A stretch of 64,000 nt of DNA, from positions 62,001 to 126,000 of the forward strand of contig NZ_MCIB01000023.1 of NCBI RefSeq assembly GCF_003609645.1, read 5' to 3'. A program made the position numbers and the translations under genes. The notes beneath the pieces are model-generated. The model had not been told where the DNA came from. It did not search any database and worked only from the letters and a program-made list of their open reading frames with translations. This document shows, piece after piece, positions 1 through 9,865 of this stretch. The DNA is from Thermohalobacter berrensis (GTDB taxonomy: Bacteria > Bacillota > Clostridia > Tissierellales > Thermohalobacteraceae). Position 1 is the stretch's first letter; each line of letters starts with the position of its first letter.

Positions 1-31
1 TTTGTAAATGGATTGTGTTAGAAAAGGTGAA

Positions 32-84
32 GGACGGATCTGTTTCTGATAAATGGTAAAAACTGGTGAAAAACAGAACCGTCC
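32..84. repeat. intergenic inverted repeat
   Basis: Two 14-base arms (32-45 and 71-84) are reverse complements with one mismatch; the left arm starts GGACGG and the right arm ends CCGTCC. It lies just past the 3' end of the minus-strand phosphorylase gene, so the hairpin may end that transcript, but no good T-run follows. The GGGACGG-type wording resembles the palindromic intergenic repeats near 33.1-33.4 kb, so it may be a dispersed repeat. Confidence 0.5.
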
Positions 85-116
85 CCATTTGCATAAGTTG
101 AAAATAATGTCGAATG

Positions 117-1733
117 CTAGTCGATATACATTTTTTCATAATATTCTTCTAGCATTCTCTTTATGCTAAACATATCCTTTGTACTTAAAATACTGTTTTT
201 CATCATTTCTACCCATTTTTCTCTATTCTCATAATATGTTGGAATAACTTCATTTAATAATACATTATAAAGGGCCTTTAAATCATGAGAATCCTGTTTT
301 TCTACATTTTTGGTTTGGAAACCATCACCAAACTGCCAACCATTTACTCCATGTTCACAGGCTTCAGGCCACCAACCATCTAATATACTTAGGTTTAATA
401 CACCATTCATTGCAGCCTTCATACCTGAAGTACCACTTGCTTCCTTTGGTCTTCTAGGATTATTAAGCCATACATCACAACCTCTAGTAAGCATTTTACC
501 TATATTCATATCGTAGTTTTCTAAGAATACTACTGACTTAGGGTACTTTTTAGACATTTTTACTATGTTTTGGACTATTGTTTTCCCTACATCATCTAGT
601 GGATGGGCCTTACCAGAGAATATAATTTGAATTTTTCTTTCTTCTAATAGAGGAGTAATTATTTCCTTATTTTTAAATATAAAATCCCCTCTTTTATATG
701 GAGCAGCCCTCCTTGCAAAGCCTATTAATAACTTATTAGGCTCTAATCTAACACCAGTTTTTTCTCTTACAAATTCAATTAGTTCATTCTTATTTCTACA
801 GTGTGTTTCCCATATATTCTCGCCCTTTTCTGCAGCCTCAATCATCTTTTCATCTACCCAAGTTGGTAGATGCACACCATTTGTTATACCAATAATATCT
901 GATCTTTCATCTACATGTTTCCACATCTTATTTGCTGTATCACAATGAAGTTTAGAAACAGCATTTGATACTCTAGAAAGTCTAAGACCTGCAACTGTCA
1001 TATTAAATGGAGAACCACCTATTTTAATCATTTGTTCTAAAGTTAGACCATTATTTGCACCCATATACATAAGTCTATCCAAATAGTGGGATTCATTACC
1101 TTCAACAACCGGGGTATGGGTAGTAAAGACTATTTCTTTCTTAGTTTTTTCAAATGCCTCTTCAAAAGACATTCCATTATACATTTTTTCTCTTATAAGT
1201 TCAAAGCCAGCAAATACAGCATGGCCTTCATTAAAGTGATATACGTCAATATCTATTCCCAATGCCCTTAATGCTCTTATACCTCCAATTCCTAGAACCA
1301 TTTCTTGAGCAACCCTATCTTCACCAAAGCCACCATAAAGATTACTTGTAATACCTGTATCTTCATTTTCAGGTATGTCTGTATCAAGTAGATATAATTG
1401 GTTATTTCCAAACTTATCAACTTTCCAAACTTTACACATTACATCCCTTTGGCGAATTTTTACTGGTACTTTAATACCTGTGTCTTCTAAAAAATCATAA
1501 TCATAATTCCGATAGGTATCATATGGCTTTCCATCATTTCCGATTAATTGGTCTGTATAGCCTTGTCTCCATTTAATTCCAATACCAACTATAGGATAGT
1601 CATAGTCTTTAGCTCCTTTAAGGTAGTCACCAGCTAAAATTCCAAGACCACCAGCATAGATTTTAAAGGAAGATTCTAGGCCATACTCCATGCAGAAGTA
1701 TGCCACCTTAGGAAGTTTTTTTAACTTTTTCAC
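117..1733 (-). CDS. glgP: alpha-glucan phosphorylase, short form
   Basis: Glucan phosphorylase of 538 residues, the compact form that lacks the long N-terminal part of E. coli GlgP. It would release glucose-1-phosphate from cytosolic glucan or maltodextrin. The N-terminus carries the family stretch EYGLESSFKIYAGGLGILAGD. The PLP site is EASGTSGMKAAMNG, with the cofactor lysine near residue 439. The gene starts 23 bp after the stop of the GH65 phosphorylase gene on the same strand, so the two are probably one operon for storage-glucan and maltose breakdown. The start ATG has a purine-rich site (GGGG) upstream. Family assignment is firm; the exact chain-length preference cannot be read from sequence. 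Confidence 0.88.
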   Translation of the reverse strand: MKKLKKLPKVAYFCMEYGLESSFKIYAGGLGILAGDYLKGAKDYDYPIVGIGIKWRQGYTDQLIGNDGKPYDTYRNYDYDFLEDTGIKVPVKIRQRDVMCKVWKVDKFGNNQLYLLDTDIPENEDTGITSNLYGGFGEDRVAQEMVLGIGGIRALRALGIDIDVYHFNEGHAVFAGFELIREKMYNGMSFEEAFEKTKKEIVFTTHTPVVEGNESHYLDRLMYMGANNGLTLEQMIKIGGSPFNMTVAGLRLSRVSNAVSKLHCDTANKMWKHVDERSDIIGITNGVHLPTWVDEKMIEAAEKGENIWETHCRNKNELIEFVREKTGVRLEPNKLLIGFARRAAPYKRGDFIFKNKEIITPLLEERKIQIIFSGKAHPLDDVGKTIVQNIVKMSKKYPKSVVFLENYDMNIGKMLTRGCDVWLNNPRRPKEASGTSGMKAAMNGVLNLSILDGWWPEACEHGVNGWQFGDGFQTKNVEKQDSHDLKALYNVLLNEVIPTYYENREKWVEMMKNSILSTKDMFSIKRMLEEYYEKMYID

Positions 1734-1756
1734 ATATATCCCCCCATTTAATTAAT

Positions 1757-4060
1757 CTACTTATTAAGTTTTACTATTACTTTGCCGTCTTTAGGAAGTA
1801 AATAGTTTTCATCATAAACTCTTATATTAAAGTTTTGTCCTTTTTCTTGTTTTATAATAACTTCTTTTTTAGTAACCGTAATTTTTAACAGGTGACCCCT
1901 AAATAGGATTTTAAAGGAATATTTATTCCAGTTATCTGGTATAAAAGGCTTAAAGCTTAGTGTATTATTTTTTACTTTCATTCCACCGAAACCTTCAACT
2001 ATTGCCATCCATGTACCAGCCATACTTGTTATGTGAAGACCATCATCAGTATCCTTGTTTATATTATCTAGGTCTAGTCTTGCAGTTCTTAGGTATAATT
2101 CATATGCTTTATCTTTATAACCAATTTCAGAGGCTATAACTGAATGAACACAAGGTGATAGGGAAGATTCATGAACAGTCCTTGGTTCATAGAAATCAAA
2201 GTTTCTCTTTTTAGTCTCTATATCGAATCTATCACTTAAAAAGTATAGTCCTTGGATAACATCTGCCTGTTTTATGAAACATGAACGAAGAATCCTATCC
2301 CAAGACCAGTTTTGATTAAGGGGAAGTTCATCCTTCGGAATATCTTCTACAACCTTTAATTCTTTATCCATATATCCATCCTGTTGTTCAAAAACATCTA
2401 ATGATTCAACATATGGATAATACATTTTATTTATAATATCTTTCCATTTATTAAGTTCTTCTTCTGTTAAATTAAGCTTATTAACCAATTTATTGTATTT
2501 TTCTGGATATTCTGTCTCTAGCAATTCTTTTACTTTTAAAGTATATTCTAAATTCCATGAAGCCATTGTGTTAGTATACCAATTATTATTAACATTATTT
2601 TCATATTCATTTGGTCCAGTTACACCAAGGATCATGTATTTATCTTTACGGGGATTATATGTTACTCTATCAGCCCAATATCTACTAGTTTCTACTAATA
2701 CTTCAAAACCATAATCTGCTAGATAATTCTTATCACCTGTATATCTTACGTAGTTAAAAATAGCATAGGAAATAGCAGCATTTCTGTGTATTTCTTCAAA
2801 GGTTATTTCCCATTCATTATGACATTCTTCACCAGTCATGGTTACCATAGGGTATAGGGCACCCTTCATACCAAGTTTTTTAGCATTTTCCTTTGCTTTT
2901 TCTAGATGTTTGTATCTGTAAAGTAAAAGGTTTTTTGCAACTTGTTCTCCACGTGTACTTAAATAGAAATTAAAACAAAAAGCTTCTGTATCCCAATAGG
3001 TACTACCACCATATTTTTCACCGGTAAATCCCTTTGGTCCAATATTGAGCCTTGGGTCATCACCTAAGTAAGTTTGGTTTAATTGGAATATATTAAATCT
3101 TATGCCTTGCTGGGCTTTAGTATCACCTTCAATTACTATATCGCTCTCTTCCCATAGTTTATCCCATGCTTTAGAATGTTCATGGAATAATTTTTCAAAC
3201 CCTTTATTGTAGGCATTTTCTACTTTCTCTAATGCCTTATCCTTAATTTTATCAGTTGGATAATCCCTATTAGTTGTTACAGAAATATATTTATAAAGGG
3301 TAGTTGTTTTATCTTTTTTAGCTATAAGGGTTATTTTATTACCTACATATTTTTTCTTTTCAATAGTTTCAACATCAACTTCAGTTTTATCATCTTGTAT
3401 TACAGAATATTTCATTGCAGTTGAGACATAAAAATTAAGCTTTTTAGTTTTAACAGTTAAATATCCTTTATATTTTTCTACCCATTTATCTATTTCTACC
3501 CAAAATTTTTCATTATAATTAGAATCTTCATTAGATACATAACCATCTAGATAGGGAATAAAGGTAACTTTTGCATCATGTCCTATAGGGGTAACACTAT
3601 AGGATATAGCTGCAATCTCCTTATCTGCAATACTTAAAAATCTCTTTACTTCAATTTTCGTTTCACGATTTTTAGAGTCAATAATAGTAAAGGTACGTAA
3701 AAGGTATCCATGCTTCATATTAAGGATACGTTTAAAATCTTTAACCTTTGTTTTAGCAAGGTCTACCTTCTCACCATTTATATAAAGATCGATTCCAATA
3801 AAATTTGTTGCATTTATGACCTTTGCATAGTATTCTGGATAGCCTACCTTCCACCATCCAACCTTTGTTTTATCTGGATAATAAACTCCTGCAATATATG
3901 TTCCTTGAAGGGAGTTACCTGAATAGCTTTCTTCAAAATTTCCCCTAATTCCCATATGACCATTACCTAAACTCATAACACTTTCATAAATACGATTATC
4001 TTCTGGATGAAGGCCTTCTTCGATAATGTTCCATTCATCAACTTTAAAATACTGTTTCAT
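1757..4060 (-). CDS. mapA: glycoside hydrolase family 65 phosphorylase, probably maltose phosphorylase
   Basis: GH65 phosphorylase of 767 residues, the normal length of maltose phosphorylases. It has the beta-sandwich N-terminal domain and (alpha/alpha)6 barrel expected of the family. The barrel carries HNEWEITFEEIHRNAAI and GVTGPNEYENNVNNNWYTN; the glutamate in PNEYE, near residue 485, is the likely catalytic acid and matches the position known in Lactobacillus maltose phosphorylase. The HNEWEITFEEIH wording favours maltose over trehalose phosphorylase, where that segment differs. Product would be beta-glucose-1-phosphate plus glucose. It is first in an operon with glgP, and a LacI/CcpA-type operator lies about 50 bp upstream. 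Kojibiose or nigerose specificity cannot be excluded. Confidence 0.82.
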   Translation of the reverse strand: MKQYFKVDEWNIIEEGLHPEDNRIYESVMSLGNGHMGIRGNFEESYSGNSLQGTYIAGVYYPDKTKVGWWKVGYPEYYAKVINATNFIGIDLYINGEKVDLAKTKVKDFKRILNMKHGYLLRTFTIIDSKNRETKIEVKRFLSIADKEIAAISYSVTPIGHDAKVTFIPYLDGYVSNEDSNYNEKFWVEIDKWVEKYKGYLTVKTKKLNFYVSTAMKYSVIQDDKTEVDVETIEKKKYVGNKITLIAKKDKTTTLYKYISVTTNRDYPTDKIKDKALEKVENAYNKGFEKLFHEHSKAWDKLWEESDIVIEGDTKAQQGIRFNIFQLNQTYLGDDPRLNIGPKGFTGEKYGGSTYWDTEAFCFNFYLSTRGEQVAKNLLLYRYKHLEKAKENAKKLGMKGALYPMVTMTGEECHNEWEITFEEIHRNAAISYAIFNYVRYTGDKNYLADYGFEVLVETSRYWADRVTYNPRKDKYMILGVTGPNEYENNVNNNWYTNTMASWNLEYTLKVKELLETEYPEKYNKLVNKLNLTEEELNKWKDIINKMYYPYVESLDVFEQQDGYMDKELKVVEDIPKDELPLNQNWSWDRILRSCFIKQADVIQGLYFLSDRFDIETKKRNFDFYEPRTVHESSLSPCVHSVIASEIGYKDKAYELYLRTARLDLDNINKDTDDGLHITSMAGTWMAIVEGFGGMKVKNNTLSFKPFIPDNWNKYSFKILFRGHLLKITVTKKEVIIKQEKGQNFNIRVYDENYLLPKDGKVIVKLNK

Positions 4061-4108
4061 AGTAACACCTACCTTATAAATATTTGATATTATTTAATAC
4101 AACATGAA

Positions 4109-4122
4109 TGCAAACGGTTGCA
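4109..4122. promoter_or_regulatory. LacI/CcpA-type operator upstream of the phosphorylase operon
   Basis: TGCAAACGGTTGCA is a near-perfect palindrome with the central CG that LacI-family regulators recognise, and it fits the Gram-positive cre consensus (TGNNANCGNWWNCA). It lies 49-62 bp upstream of the GH65 start. Catabolite control by CcpA or a MalR-like repressor of maltose genes is inferred; no such regulator is encoded in the window. Confidence 0.6.
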
Positions 4123-4265
4123 CAACTAATAAAATAAAAATAATTATATACAAAAAATATTAACTCTTTTCTTATATTATAACAGAAAAGTTTGAAAATT
4201 TTGATAACAACTAGAAATTTAATGAAAAATTTGATTTTTTCTTCCAGAAGTATTACAATAAAAAG

Positions 4266-4279
4266 TGAGTAATCACTCA
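4266..4279. promoter_or_regulatory. putative TetR autoregulatory operator
   Basis: TGAGTAATCACTCA is an imperfect palindrome (12 of 14 bases symmetric) of the TGAGTGA-type used by many AcrR/TetR regulators. It sits about 22 bp upstream of the TetR start codon and ahead of its ribosome site, as expected for autorepression of the efflux operon. Confidence 0.55.
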
Positions 4280-4300
4280 ATTATCCCTGGAGGTGAAATT

Positions 4301-4924
4301 ATGGGACCGAGCAAGAAAGCACAAAAAACAAAGGAGCGTATTTTAAAGGCAGCCATTGAAATTTTTTCTGAGAAAGGATATTCGGCTGCAAGAACAAGTG
4401 AAATTGCTAAAAAAGCTGGTGTAGCTGAGGGGACAATCTTTAGGTATTTCCCGAAGAAAAAGGATTTACTCCATGAAATAGTTTTAGAAGCTATAGATAC
4501 TTTCGGTGAGATAATAGCTTTATCATCACTTAAAAAGGTGGTAGAAGAAAATAAAGAAAAATCACTTGAAGAGTTTCTAAAGGCTATAGTATTAGACAGG
4601 GTTAAAATTTTTAATAATTATTTTAATCTTGCTAAAGTAGTTTTTTATGAAATGCAGTTTCATGAAGATGTAAGAAAAATGTTTGTTGATAAAATAGCAA
4701 AAAAGGCTGTAAATCTAGGTAAGGAGATATTTGGTGAAAGACAAGAAATGGGTGATTTAAAGGATATTGACCTACTTATTGCTGCAAGGTCATTTATGGG
4801 AATGGTTTTTATTATGCTTATTCAAAAACAGTTTTTACCTGAAGTAAGTACAACGAATGATTTTGAAAAAGAAATTGAAACAGTAATAGATATATTTTTA
4901 AATGGGGTAAAGAAAAGGGATTGA
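4301..4924 (+). CDS. TetR/AcrR family transcriptional regulator
   Basis: Regulator of 207 residues. The N-terminal helix-turn-helix is clear (AAIEIFSEKGYSAARTSEIA followed by GVAEGTIFRYFPKKKDLL), and the remaining helical domain would bind ligand. I chose the ATG at 4301 because GGAGGTG lies 5-10 bases upstream; an in-frame GTG at 4265 would put the ribosome site and the operator inside the gene. The next gene starts 23 bp downstream and the whole set TetR-HlyD-ATPase-permease reads as one operon, resembling the cecR-ybhGFSR arrangement of E. coli. It probably represses the operon until an exported compound binds. Confidence 0.88.
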   Translation: MGPSKKAQKTKERILKAAIEIFSEKGYSAARTSEIAKKAGVAEGTIFRYFPKKKDLLHEIVLEAIDTFGEIIALSSLKKVVEENKEKSLEEFLKAIVLDRVKIFNNYFNLAKVVFYEMQFHEDVRKMFVDKIAKKAVNLGKEIFGERQEMGDLKDIDLLIAARSFMGMVFIMLIQKQFLPEVSTTNDFEKEIETVIDIFLNGVKKRD

Positions 4925-4947
4925 TTTATCACTTTGGAGGTGTTTTT

Positions 4948-5958
4948 ATGAATAAGAAAGGAATACTTTTAATTATTGTGACTATATTAATTTTAAGTGG
5001 ATGTACTAATACAGAAAATAAAAAGCTTGTTTATACAGGTTTTGTTGAAGCTGAAGAAATAAATATTCCCTCTGAAATTGGTGGAGTTATTAAAAGGGTT
5101 TTAGTGAAAGAAGGTCAGAATATAGAAAAGGGAACTACTATAGCAGAAATTGATACAACAAGTCTAGAAATACAGTTAAAACAGCTTAAGGCTCAATTAA
5201 AGTCTGCTAAAGCACAGCTTGAAGAACTAAAAGAGGGAACAAGAAGTGAAGAAATAGATTTAGCGAGGACAAACCTAGAAAATGCAAAAGTAGTTTTAGA
5301 TGGAGCTAAAAAGAATTATGAGTATAGATTAGAGAGGCTAGAAAAAATTGAAAAGATGTATAAAGAAAATGGTGCATCAGAACAACAGGTAAAGGATGCT
5401 AAGGCCCTAGTAGATGAAGCCTATACAAAAATGAAGAGTGCAGAGAAAAATTATTATTCTGCTAAATCAAGACTAGATTTACTACTAAAGGGACCAAGGG
5501 GTCAAAAAATAAAGGCAGCTGAAGGAAAGGTTGAAGGTATTATAGCTCAAATAGAGCTTTTAGAGTATCAAATATCTAAGGGAAAAATAAAGTCTCCTAT
5601 AAATGGGACTGTGGAAAATATAAATTTTAATAAGGGTGAACTCATACCTAAGGGAGGCAACATAGCAAGTGTTATAGATTTAGATAACCTATGGGTAAAG
5701 GTTTATATACCTGAAAAATATCTTCATAGGGTATCACTTGGAGATGAGTTAAATCTTTATTCTAATCATTTAAAAGATGAAGAAATTAAGGGAAAAATTA
5801 TATATATTTCTAATGAAGCTGAGTTTACTCCTAAAAATGTTGAATCTAAAGAAAATAAAGAGGAAATGGTATTTGAAGTAAAGGTAGAAATAAATGACAA
5901 AAAAAGAGTCTTAAAGCCTGGAATGTTAGTGGATGTAAGACTGGATGGTGGTAAGTAA
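4948..5958 (+). CDS. HlyD-like membrane fusion lipoprotein of an ABC efflux system
   Basis: Periplasmic-adaptor-type protein of 336 residues. It begins with a lipoprotein signal ending in ILSGC, so it should be anchored to the outer face of the membrane. Biotinyl-lipoyl halves flank a long coiled coil (about residues 65-200, rich in KAQLEELK-type heptads), followed by a beta-barrel section with SPINGTVENI. The start at ATG 4948 follows GGAGGTG; an upstream in-frame TTG at 4921 has no such site. The stop codon overlaps the ATPase start by one base (TAATG). In a Gram-positive cell such a protein probably helps hand substrate from the pump to the outside or through the wall. Confidence 0.85.
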   Translation: MNKKGILLIIVTILILSGCTNTENKKLVYTGFVEAEEINIPSEIGGVIKRVLVKEGQNIEKGTTIAEIDTTSLEIQLKQLKAQLKSAKAQLEELKEGTRSEEIDLARTNLENAKVVLDGAKKNYEYRLERLEKIEKMYKENGASEQQVKDAKALVDEAYTKMKSAEKNYYSAKSRLDLLLKGPRGQKIKAAEGKVEGIIAQIELLEYQISKGKIKSPINGTVENINFNKGELIPKGGNIASVIDLDNLWVKVYIPEKYLHRVSLGDELNLYSNHLKDEEIKGKIIYISNEAEFTPKNVESKENKEEMVFEVKVEINDKKRVLKPGMLVDVRLDGGK

Positions 5959-6761
5959 TGAAAACTGAATATTCAATCATAACCGAGAATTTAACAAAAA
6001 AGTTTGATGATTTTACTGCTGTTGATGGAATAAACCTAAAAATAAGAAAAGGTCAAATTTATGGATTATTGGGACCTAATGGTGCTGGAAAATCTACTAC
6101 CATAAGAATGATTTGTGGAGTTTTAACTCCAACAAAGGGTAAAGGAGAAGTACTAGGACTAGACCTTTATAGCCAAGCTGAGGATATAAGGCAAAATATA
6201 GGATATATGTCCCAACGTTTTAGTCTATATGAAGATTTAACTGTTTTAGAAAATTTATCATTTTATGCTAGTATATATTCATTAACTAGAGGAGAAAAGA
6301 AAGAGAGAATAGCAGAACTAATAAAAATGGCAGGTTTAGAGGGAAAAGAAAAGAGGTTAGCAGGGCAATTATCAGGGGGATGGAAGCAAAGACTAGCCTT
6401 AGGTTGTGCCCTAATTCATAAACCTAAATTACTTATACTTGATGAACCAACTGCTGGAGTAGACCCAGTATCAAGAAGAATTTTTTGGGAACTAATATAT
6501 CAACTGGCAAATCAAGGTATTACAATACTTGTTACAACCCATTATATGGATGAAGCTGAAAGCTGTGATGAGGTATCATTTATATTTAAAGGTAAGATTT
6601 TAGCAAAGGGAACACCAGAGGAACTTATAGAAAGTAAAAATGCAAATAATTTAGAAGATGTCTTTATAAGTTATGTTGAGGAACAAACAGGGCAGAAGGT
6701 TAAAACATCATTTAATGACATGCGATTTATCTGTAACAGGAAAGAAGGTAGAAAAAAATGA
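5958..6761 (+). CDS. ABC transporter ATP-binding protein (YbhF/DrrA-like)
   Basis: ATPase of 267 residues. Walker A is GPNGAGKSTT, the Q-loop region reads GYMSQRFSLYEDLTV, the signature is LSGGWKQR and Walker B is LLILDEPTAGVDPVSRR, followed by the switch histidine in VTTHYMDEAE. These are the marks of the DrrA/YbhF group that partners ABC-2 permeases. Starts one base inside the stop of the HlyD-like gene, and its own stop overlaps the permease start (ATGA). Only one ATPase domain is present, whereas E. coli YbhF has two. Substrate unknown, probably a drug or toxic lipid-like compound. Confidence 0.92.
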   Translation: MKTEYSIITENLTKKFDDFTAVDGINLKIRKGQIYGLLGPNGAGKSTTIRMICGVLTPTKGKGEVLGLDLYSQAEDIRQNIGYMSQRFSLYEDLTVLENLSFYASIYSLTRGEKKERIAELIKMAGLEGKEKRLAGQLSGGWKQRLALGCALIHKPKLLILDEPTAGVDPVSRRIFWELIYQLANQGITILVTTHYMDEAESCDEVSFIFKGKILAKGTPEELIESKNANNLEDVFISYVEEQTGQKVKTSFNDMRFICNRKEGRKK

Positions 6762-7891
6762 GTTTTGGAAGACTAATAACAATAGTCAAAAAAGAGTTTA
6801 TCCATATTAAAAGGGATAAATCAAGCCTTGGTATAGCAATTATGATGCCCTTAGTTTTTATATTAATATTTGGTTACGCTGTAAATACTGATGTAGAACA
6901 TATTAAGATGGCTATTCTAGATCAGGATAAAACTTTAGAAAGTAGGGAGCTTATTCAAAAATTTGCAAGCTCTAATTATTTCCAACCTAAAATTTATGTA
7001 GATAATATATCAGAAATTGAAAGACTTCTAGATAAGGGAAATGTAAAAACAGGACTTATAATTCCACCTAATTTTTCAAAGGATTTTAAAAGAGGGAAAT
7101 CCCCTATGGTTCAATTAATCGTAGATGGAACTGATCCTACAATTGCTAGAACTGCACTGCAAAGTGGTGTTTTAACTGGTAAAATGTACTCTATTAAAAA
7201 ACATGAAAGCATTGCAAATAAGAAGGGAAATATACTACAAGGTATTCAAGAAATAGATGTAAGAACTAGGGTATGGTATAACCCTAACTTAGAGAGTAAT
7301 AAATTTACTATTCCTGGTCTTATAGGACTTATTATGCAAAATGTAACTGTAATGCTTACGGCATTTGCATTAGTTAGGGAAAAGGAAAGGGGTACAATAG
7401 AACAGTTAATAGTAACTCCTATTAGATCAGTGGAGCTTATAATAGGAAAAATGATACCATATATAGTTATAGGTTCAGTAGACTTTCTCATAGCATTATT
7501 TTTAGGAACATATTGGTTTAATGTTCCCATAAGGGGAAATATATTACTTTTAATATTATTAGGTTTTGGTTTTGTTATCTGTGCCCTTGCAATAGGTATG
7601 CTTATATCTACTGTTGCTAGTAACCAACTTCAGGCAATGCAGATGACAATAATGATTATTCTTCCAAGTGTCTTACTTTCTGGATTTATCTTTCCAAGGG
7701 AGTCAATGCCCTTAATAATTCAAAAGGCAGGATACCTAATACCATTAACATATTTTCTTGAAATATTAAGGGGTATTATCCTAAAGGGAATAGGTATAGA
7801 TTATTTATTGAAAGAGATAATAATTCTTATAATTATGGGAACATTATTGCTTACTATAGCCTCAATAAGGTTTAAGAAAAAATTAGATTAG
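6758..7891 (+). CDS. ABC-2 type permease (YbhS/YbhR-like)
   Basis: Membrane component of 377 residues. One N-terminal transmembrane helix (about 28-45) is followed by a large extracytoplasmic domain (about 46-190) and then five or so helices in the C-terminal half. The sequence FALVREKERGTIEQLIVTPI is the conserved ABC-2 permease motif before the second helix, and LSGFIFPRESMP is typical of the last third. Only one permease gene is present, so the pump would be a homodimer. Last gene of the TetR-controlled operon; a terminator follows at 7916. Confidence 0.9.
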   Translation: MSFGRLITIVKKEFIHIKRDKSSLGIAIMMPLVFILIFGYAVNTDVEHIKMAILDQDKTLESRELIQKFASSNYFQPKIYVDNISEIERLLDKGNVKTGLIIPPNFSKDFKRGKSPMVQLIVDGTDPTIARTALQSGVLTGKMYSIKKHESIANKKGNILQGIQEIDVRTRVWYNPNLESNKFTIPGLIGLIMQNVTVMLTAFALVREKERGTIEQLIVTPIRSVELIIGKMIPYIVIGSVDFLIALFLGTYWFNVPIRGNILLLILLGFGFVICALAIGMLISTVASNQLQAMQMTIMIILPSVLLSGFIFPRESMPLIIQKAGYLIPLTYFLEILRGIILKGIGIDYLLKEIIILIIMGTLLLTIASIRFKKKLD

Positions 7892-7915
7892 ATAATATAA
7901 AATTGAAATTAAAAG

Positions 7916-7940
7916 AGGCACATTTTGATGTGCCTTTATT
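7916..7940 (+). terminator. intrinsic terminator of the efflux operon
   Basis: Stem AGGCACAT / ATGTGCCT with a four-base loop, followed by a T-rich tail, 25 bp after the permease stop. Confidence 0.8.
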
Positions 7941-8056
7941 TAGTTTCATAAAAAAGAAAACTTTTTGAAATGATTGAACATTATTCCATAATAAGATATA
8001 ATATTCGTGTGTCGAAATATTTTTCAGGTTATAGTGGTATTTAAAGGGGGAATTCC

Positions 8057-9796
8057 ATGCTCAGTAAATTTATTTCATATTATAAAAAGCATTCAAAGCT
8101 TTTTATAATAGATATAATTTGTGCCTTTTTTATAGCAGCCTTTGATTTAGTATTTCCTATAATGTCAAGGGAAGTTGTAGATAATGTAATACCAAGTGGA
8201 AAGATTAGAACCCTTTATATTTTTATAGTAGTTTTAGTAATTTTATATATTTTAAGGGCTATATTTAATTATGTAGTTGATTACTGGGGACATGTTATGG
8301 GAACCAGAATGGAATATGACATGAGAAGGGATTTATTCACACATTTACAAACACTTGATGTACATTATTTTGACAACACTAAAACTGGATACATAATGTC
8401 TAGGATAGTAAATGACCTTAGAGATATATCTGAGCTTGCTCACCATGGACCAGAAGATATCTTTTTATCCTCTATTATGTTAGTAGGTTCCTTTTTAATA
8501 CTAATAAGAATTGAATGGAGACTTACTCTAGTAATATTTGCCTTTGTGCCTATAATTATATGGTTTGCAATAAAGAAGAATAGAAAAATGCATAAGGCAT
8601 TTAGAAGTGTAAGAAAGAAGATTGCAAAGGTAAATGCACAGGTGGAAAACAGTATATCTGGAATAAGGGTAGCAAAATCCTTTACAAATGAAATATATGA
8701 GAGACAGAAATTTGATGAGGGAAATAGGGAGTTTAAAAATGCTAGGGAATTTGCATTTAAATCTATGGCAGAATTTTTTACAGGGGTTCATTTTTTACTA
8801 AATATACTAAATGTAGTTGTACTAGGCTTGGGAGGATATTTTGTATATAAGAATGTTATAAAGGTAGGAGAATTATTGGCATATATTTTATATGTAAACT
8901 TTTTTATGCAGCCTATTAGAAGACTTACCTTCTTTGCTCAACAGTATCAGGCTGGTATGACAGGTTTTGAAAGATTTTGTGAAATAATGAGTATAAAACC
9001 TAGAATAGTAGATAAGAAAGATGCAGTAGACCTAAAGGATGTAAAGGGTAGAATTGAATTTAAGAATGTTTCTTTCAGCTATAAGGATGATAAAAATACT
9101 GTTTTATCAAATATTAATCTTACTGTAGAGGAAGGAAAAACATTGGCCTTAGTTGGACCTTCCGGAGCTGGAAAGACTACCTTATGTCATTTACTACCAA
9201 GATTTTATGAGGTAGATGAAGGAGAAATTACAATAGATGACATAAATATTAAAGATATTACTATTAAATCATTGAGAAAAAATGTAGGATTGGTCCAACA
9301 GGATGTATTTTTATTTACTGGAACTGTTAAAGAAAATATTTTATATGGAAATCCTAATGCTACAGATGAGGAAATTATTGAAGCTGCTAAAAATGCAGAT
9401 ATACATGATTTTATAATGAGTCTTCCAAATGGATATGATACATATATTGGTGAAAAGGGAATAAAATTATCCGGTGGTCAAAAACAAAGAATTTCTATAG
9501 CAAGGGTTTTTCTAAAAAATCCACCTATTTTAATACTAGATGAAGCAACGTCAGCCTTAGATAATGAAACAGAAATTAAGATTCAAAAGGCTCTAGAAAG
9601 GCTTTCTAAGGGTAGAACAACTATTGTAATCGCCCATAGGCTATCTACAGTTAAAAATGCAGATGAAATTGTTGTATTAAGTAATAAGGGTATAATTGAA
9701 AGGGGTAACCATGAAAAATTAATTGAGGAAGATGGATTATATGCAAAACTGTATAAAGCCCAATTTAAAGGATATATTCCTGATGAAATAGATTAA
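8057..9796 (+). CDS. ABC exporter half-transporter, fused permease and ATPase
   Basis: Exporter of 579 residues with six transmembrane helices (about residues 15-300) and a C-terminal ATPase. Walker A is GPSGAGKTT, the Q-loop VGLVQQDVFLFTGTV, the signature LSGGQKQR and Walker B ILILDEATSALD, with the switch histidine in IVIAHRLSTV. The loop EYDMRRDLFTHLQTLDVHYF is the usual first intracellular coupling loop of MsbA/LmrA-type pumps. It works as a dimer; no partner half is adjacent, so a homodimer is likely. Single-gene unit with its own GGGGG ribosome site; drug, lipid or peptide export are all possible. Confidence 0.93.
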   Translation: MLSKFISYYKKHSKLFIIDIICAFFIAAFDLVFPIMSREVVDNVIPSGKIRTLYIFIVVLVILYILRAIFNYVVDYWGHVMGTRMEYDMRRDLFTHLQTLDVHYFDNTKTGYIMSRIVNDLRDISELAHHGPEDIFLSSIMLVGSFLILIRIEWRLTLVIFAFVPIIIWFAIKKNRKMHKAFRSVRKKIAKVNAQVENSISGIRVAKSFTNEIYERQKFDEGNREFKNAREFAFKSMAEFFTGVHFLLNILNVVVLGLGGYFVYKNVIKVGELLAYILYVNFFMQPIRRLTFFAQQYQAGMTGFERFCEIMSIKPRIVDKKDAVDLKDVKGRIEFKNVSFSYKDDKNTVLSNINLTVEEGKTLALVGPSGAGKTTLCHLLPRFYEVDEGEITIDDINIKDITIKSLRKNVGLVQQDVFLFTGTVKENILYGNPNATDEEIIEAAKNADIHDFIMSLPNGYDTYIGEKGIKLSGGQKQRISIARVFLKNPPILILDEATSALDNETEIKIQKALERLSKGRTTIVIAHRLSTVKNADEIVVLSNKGIIERGNHEKLIEEDGLYAKLYKAQFKGYIPDEID

Positions 9797-9865
9797 TTTT
9801 TGTGTCAAAATCCTCCCTCTTTCATAAGATGATATTGTAGGGAATTATATGAAAGGGGGATAAAG

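Noticed and set aside
4265-4300. Upstream GTG start for the TetR gene
   Set aside because: It would place the operator palindrome and GGAGGTG ribosome site inside the coding region.
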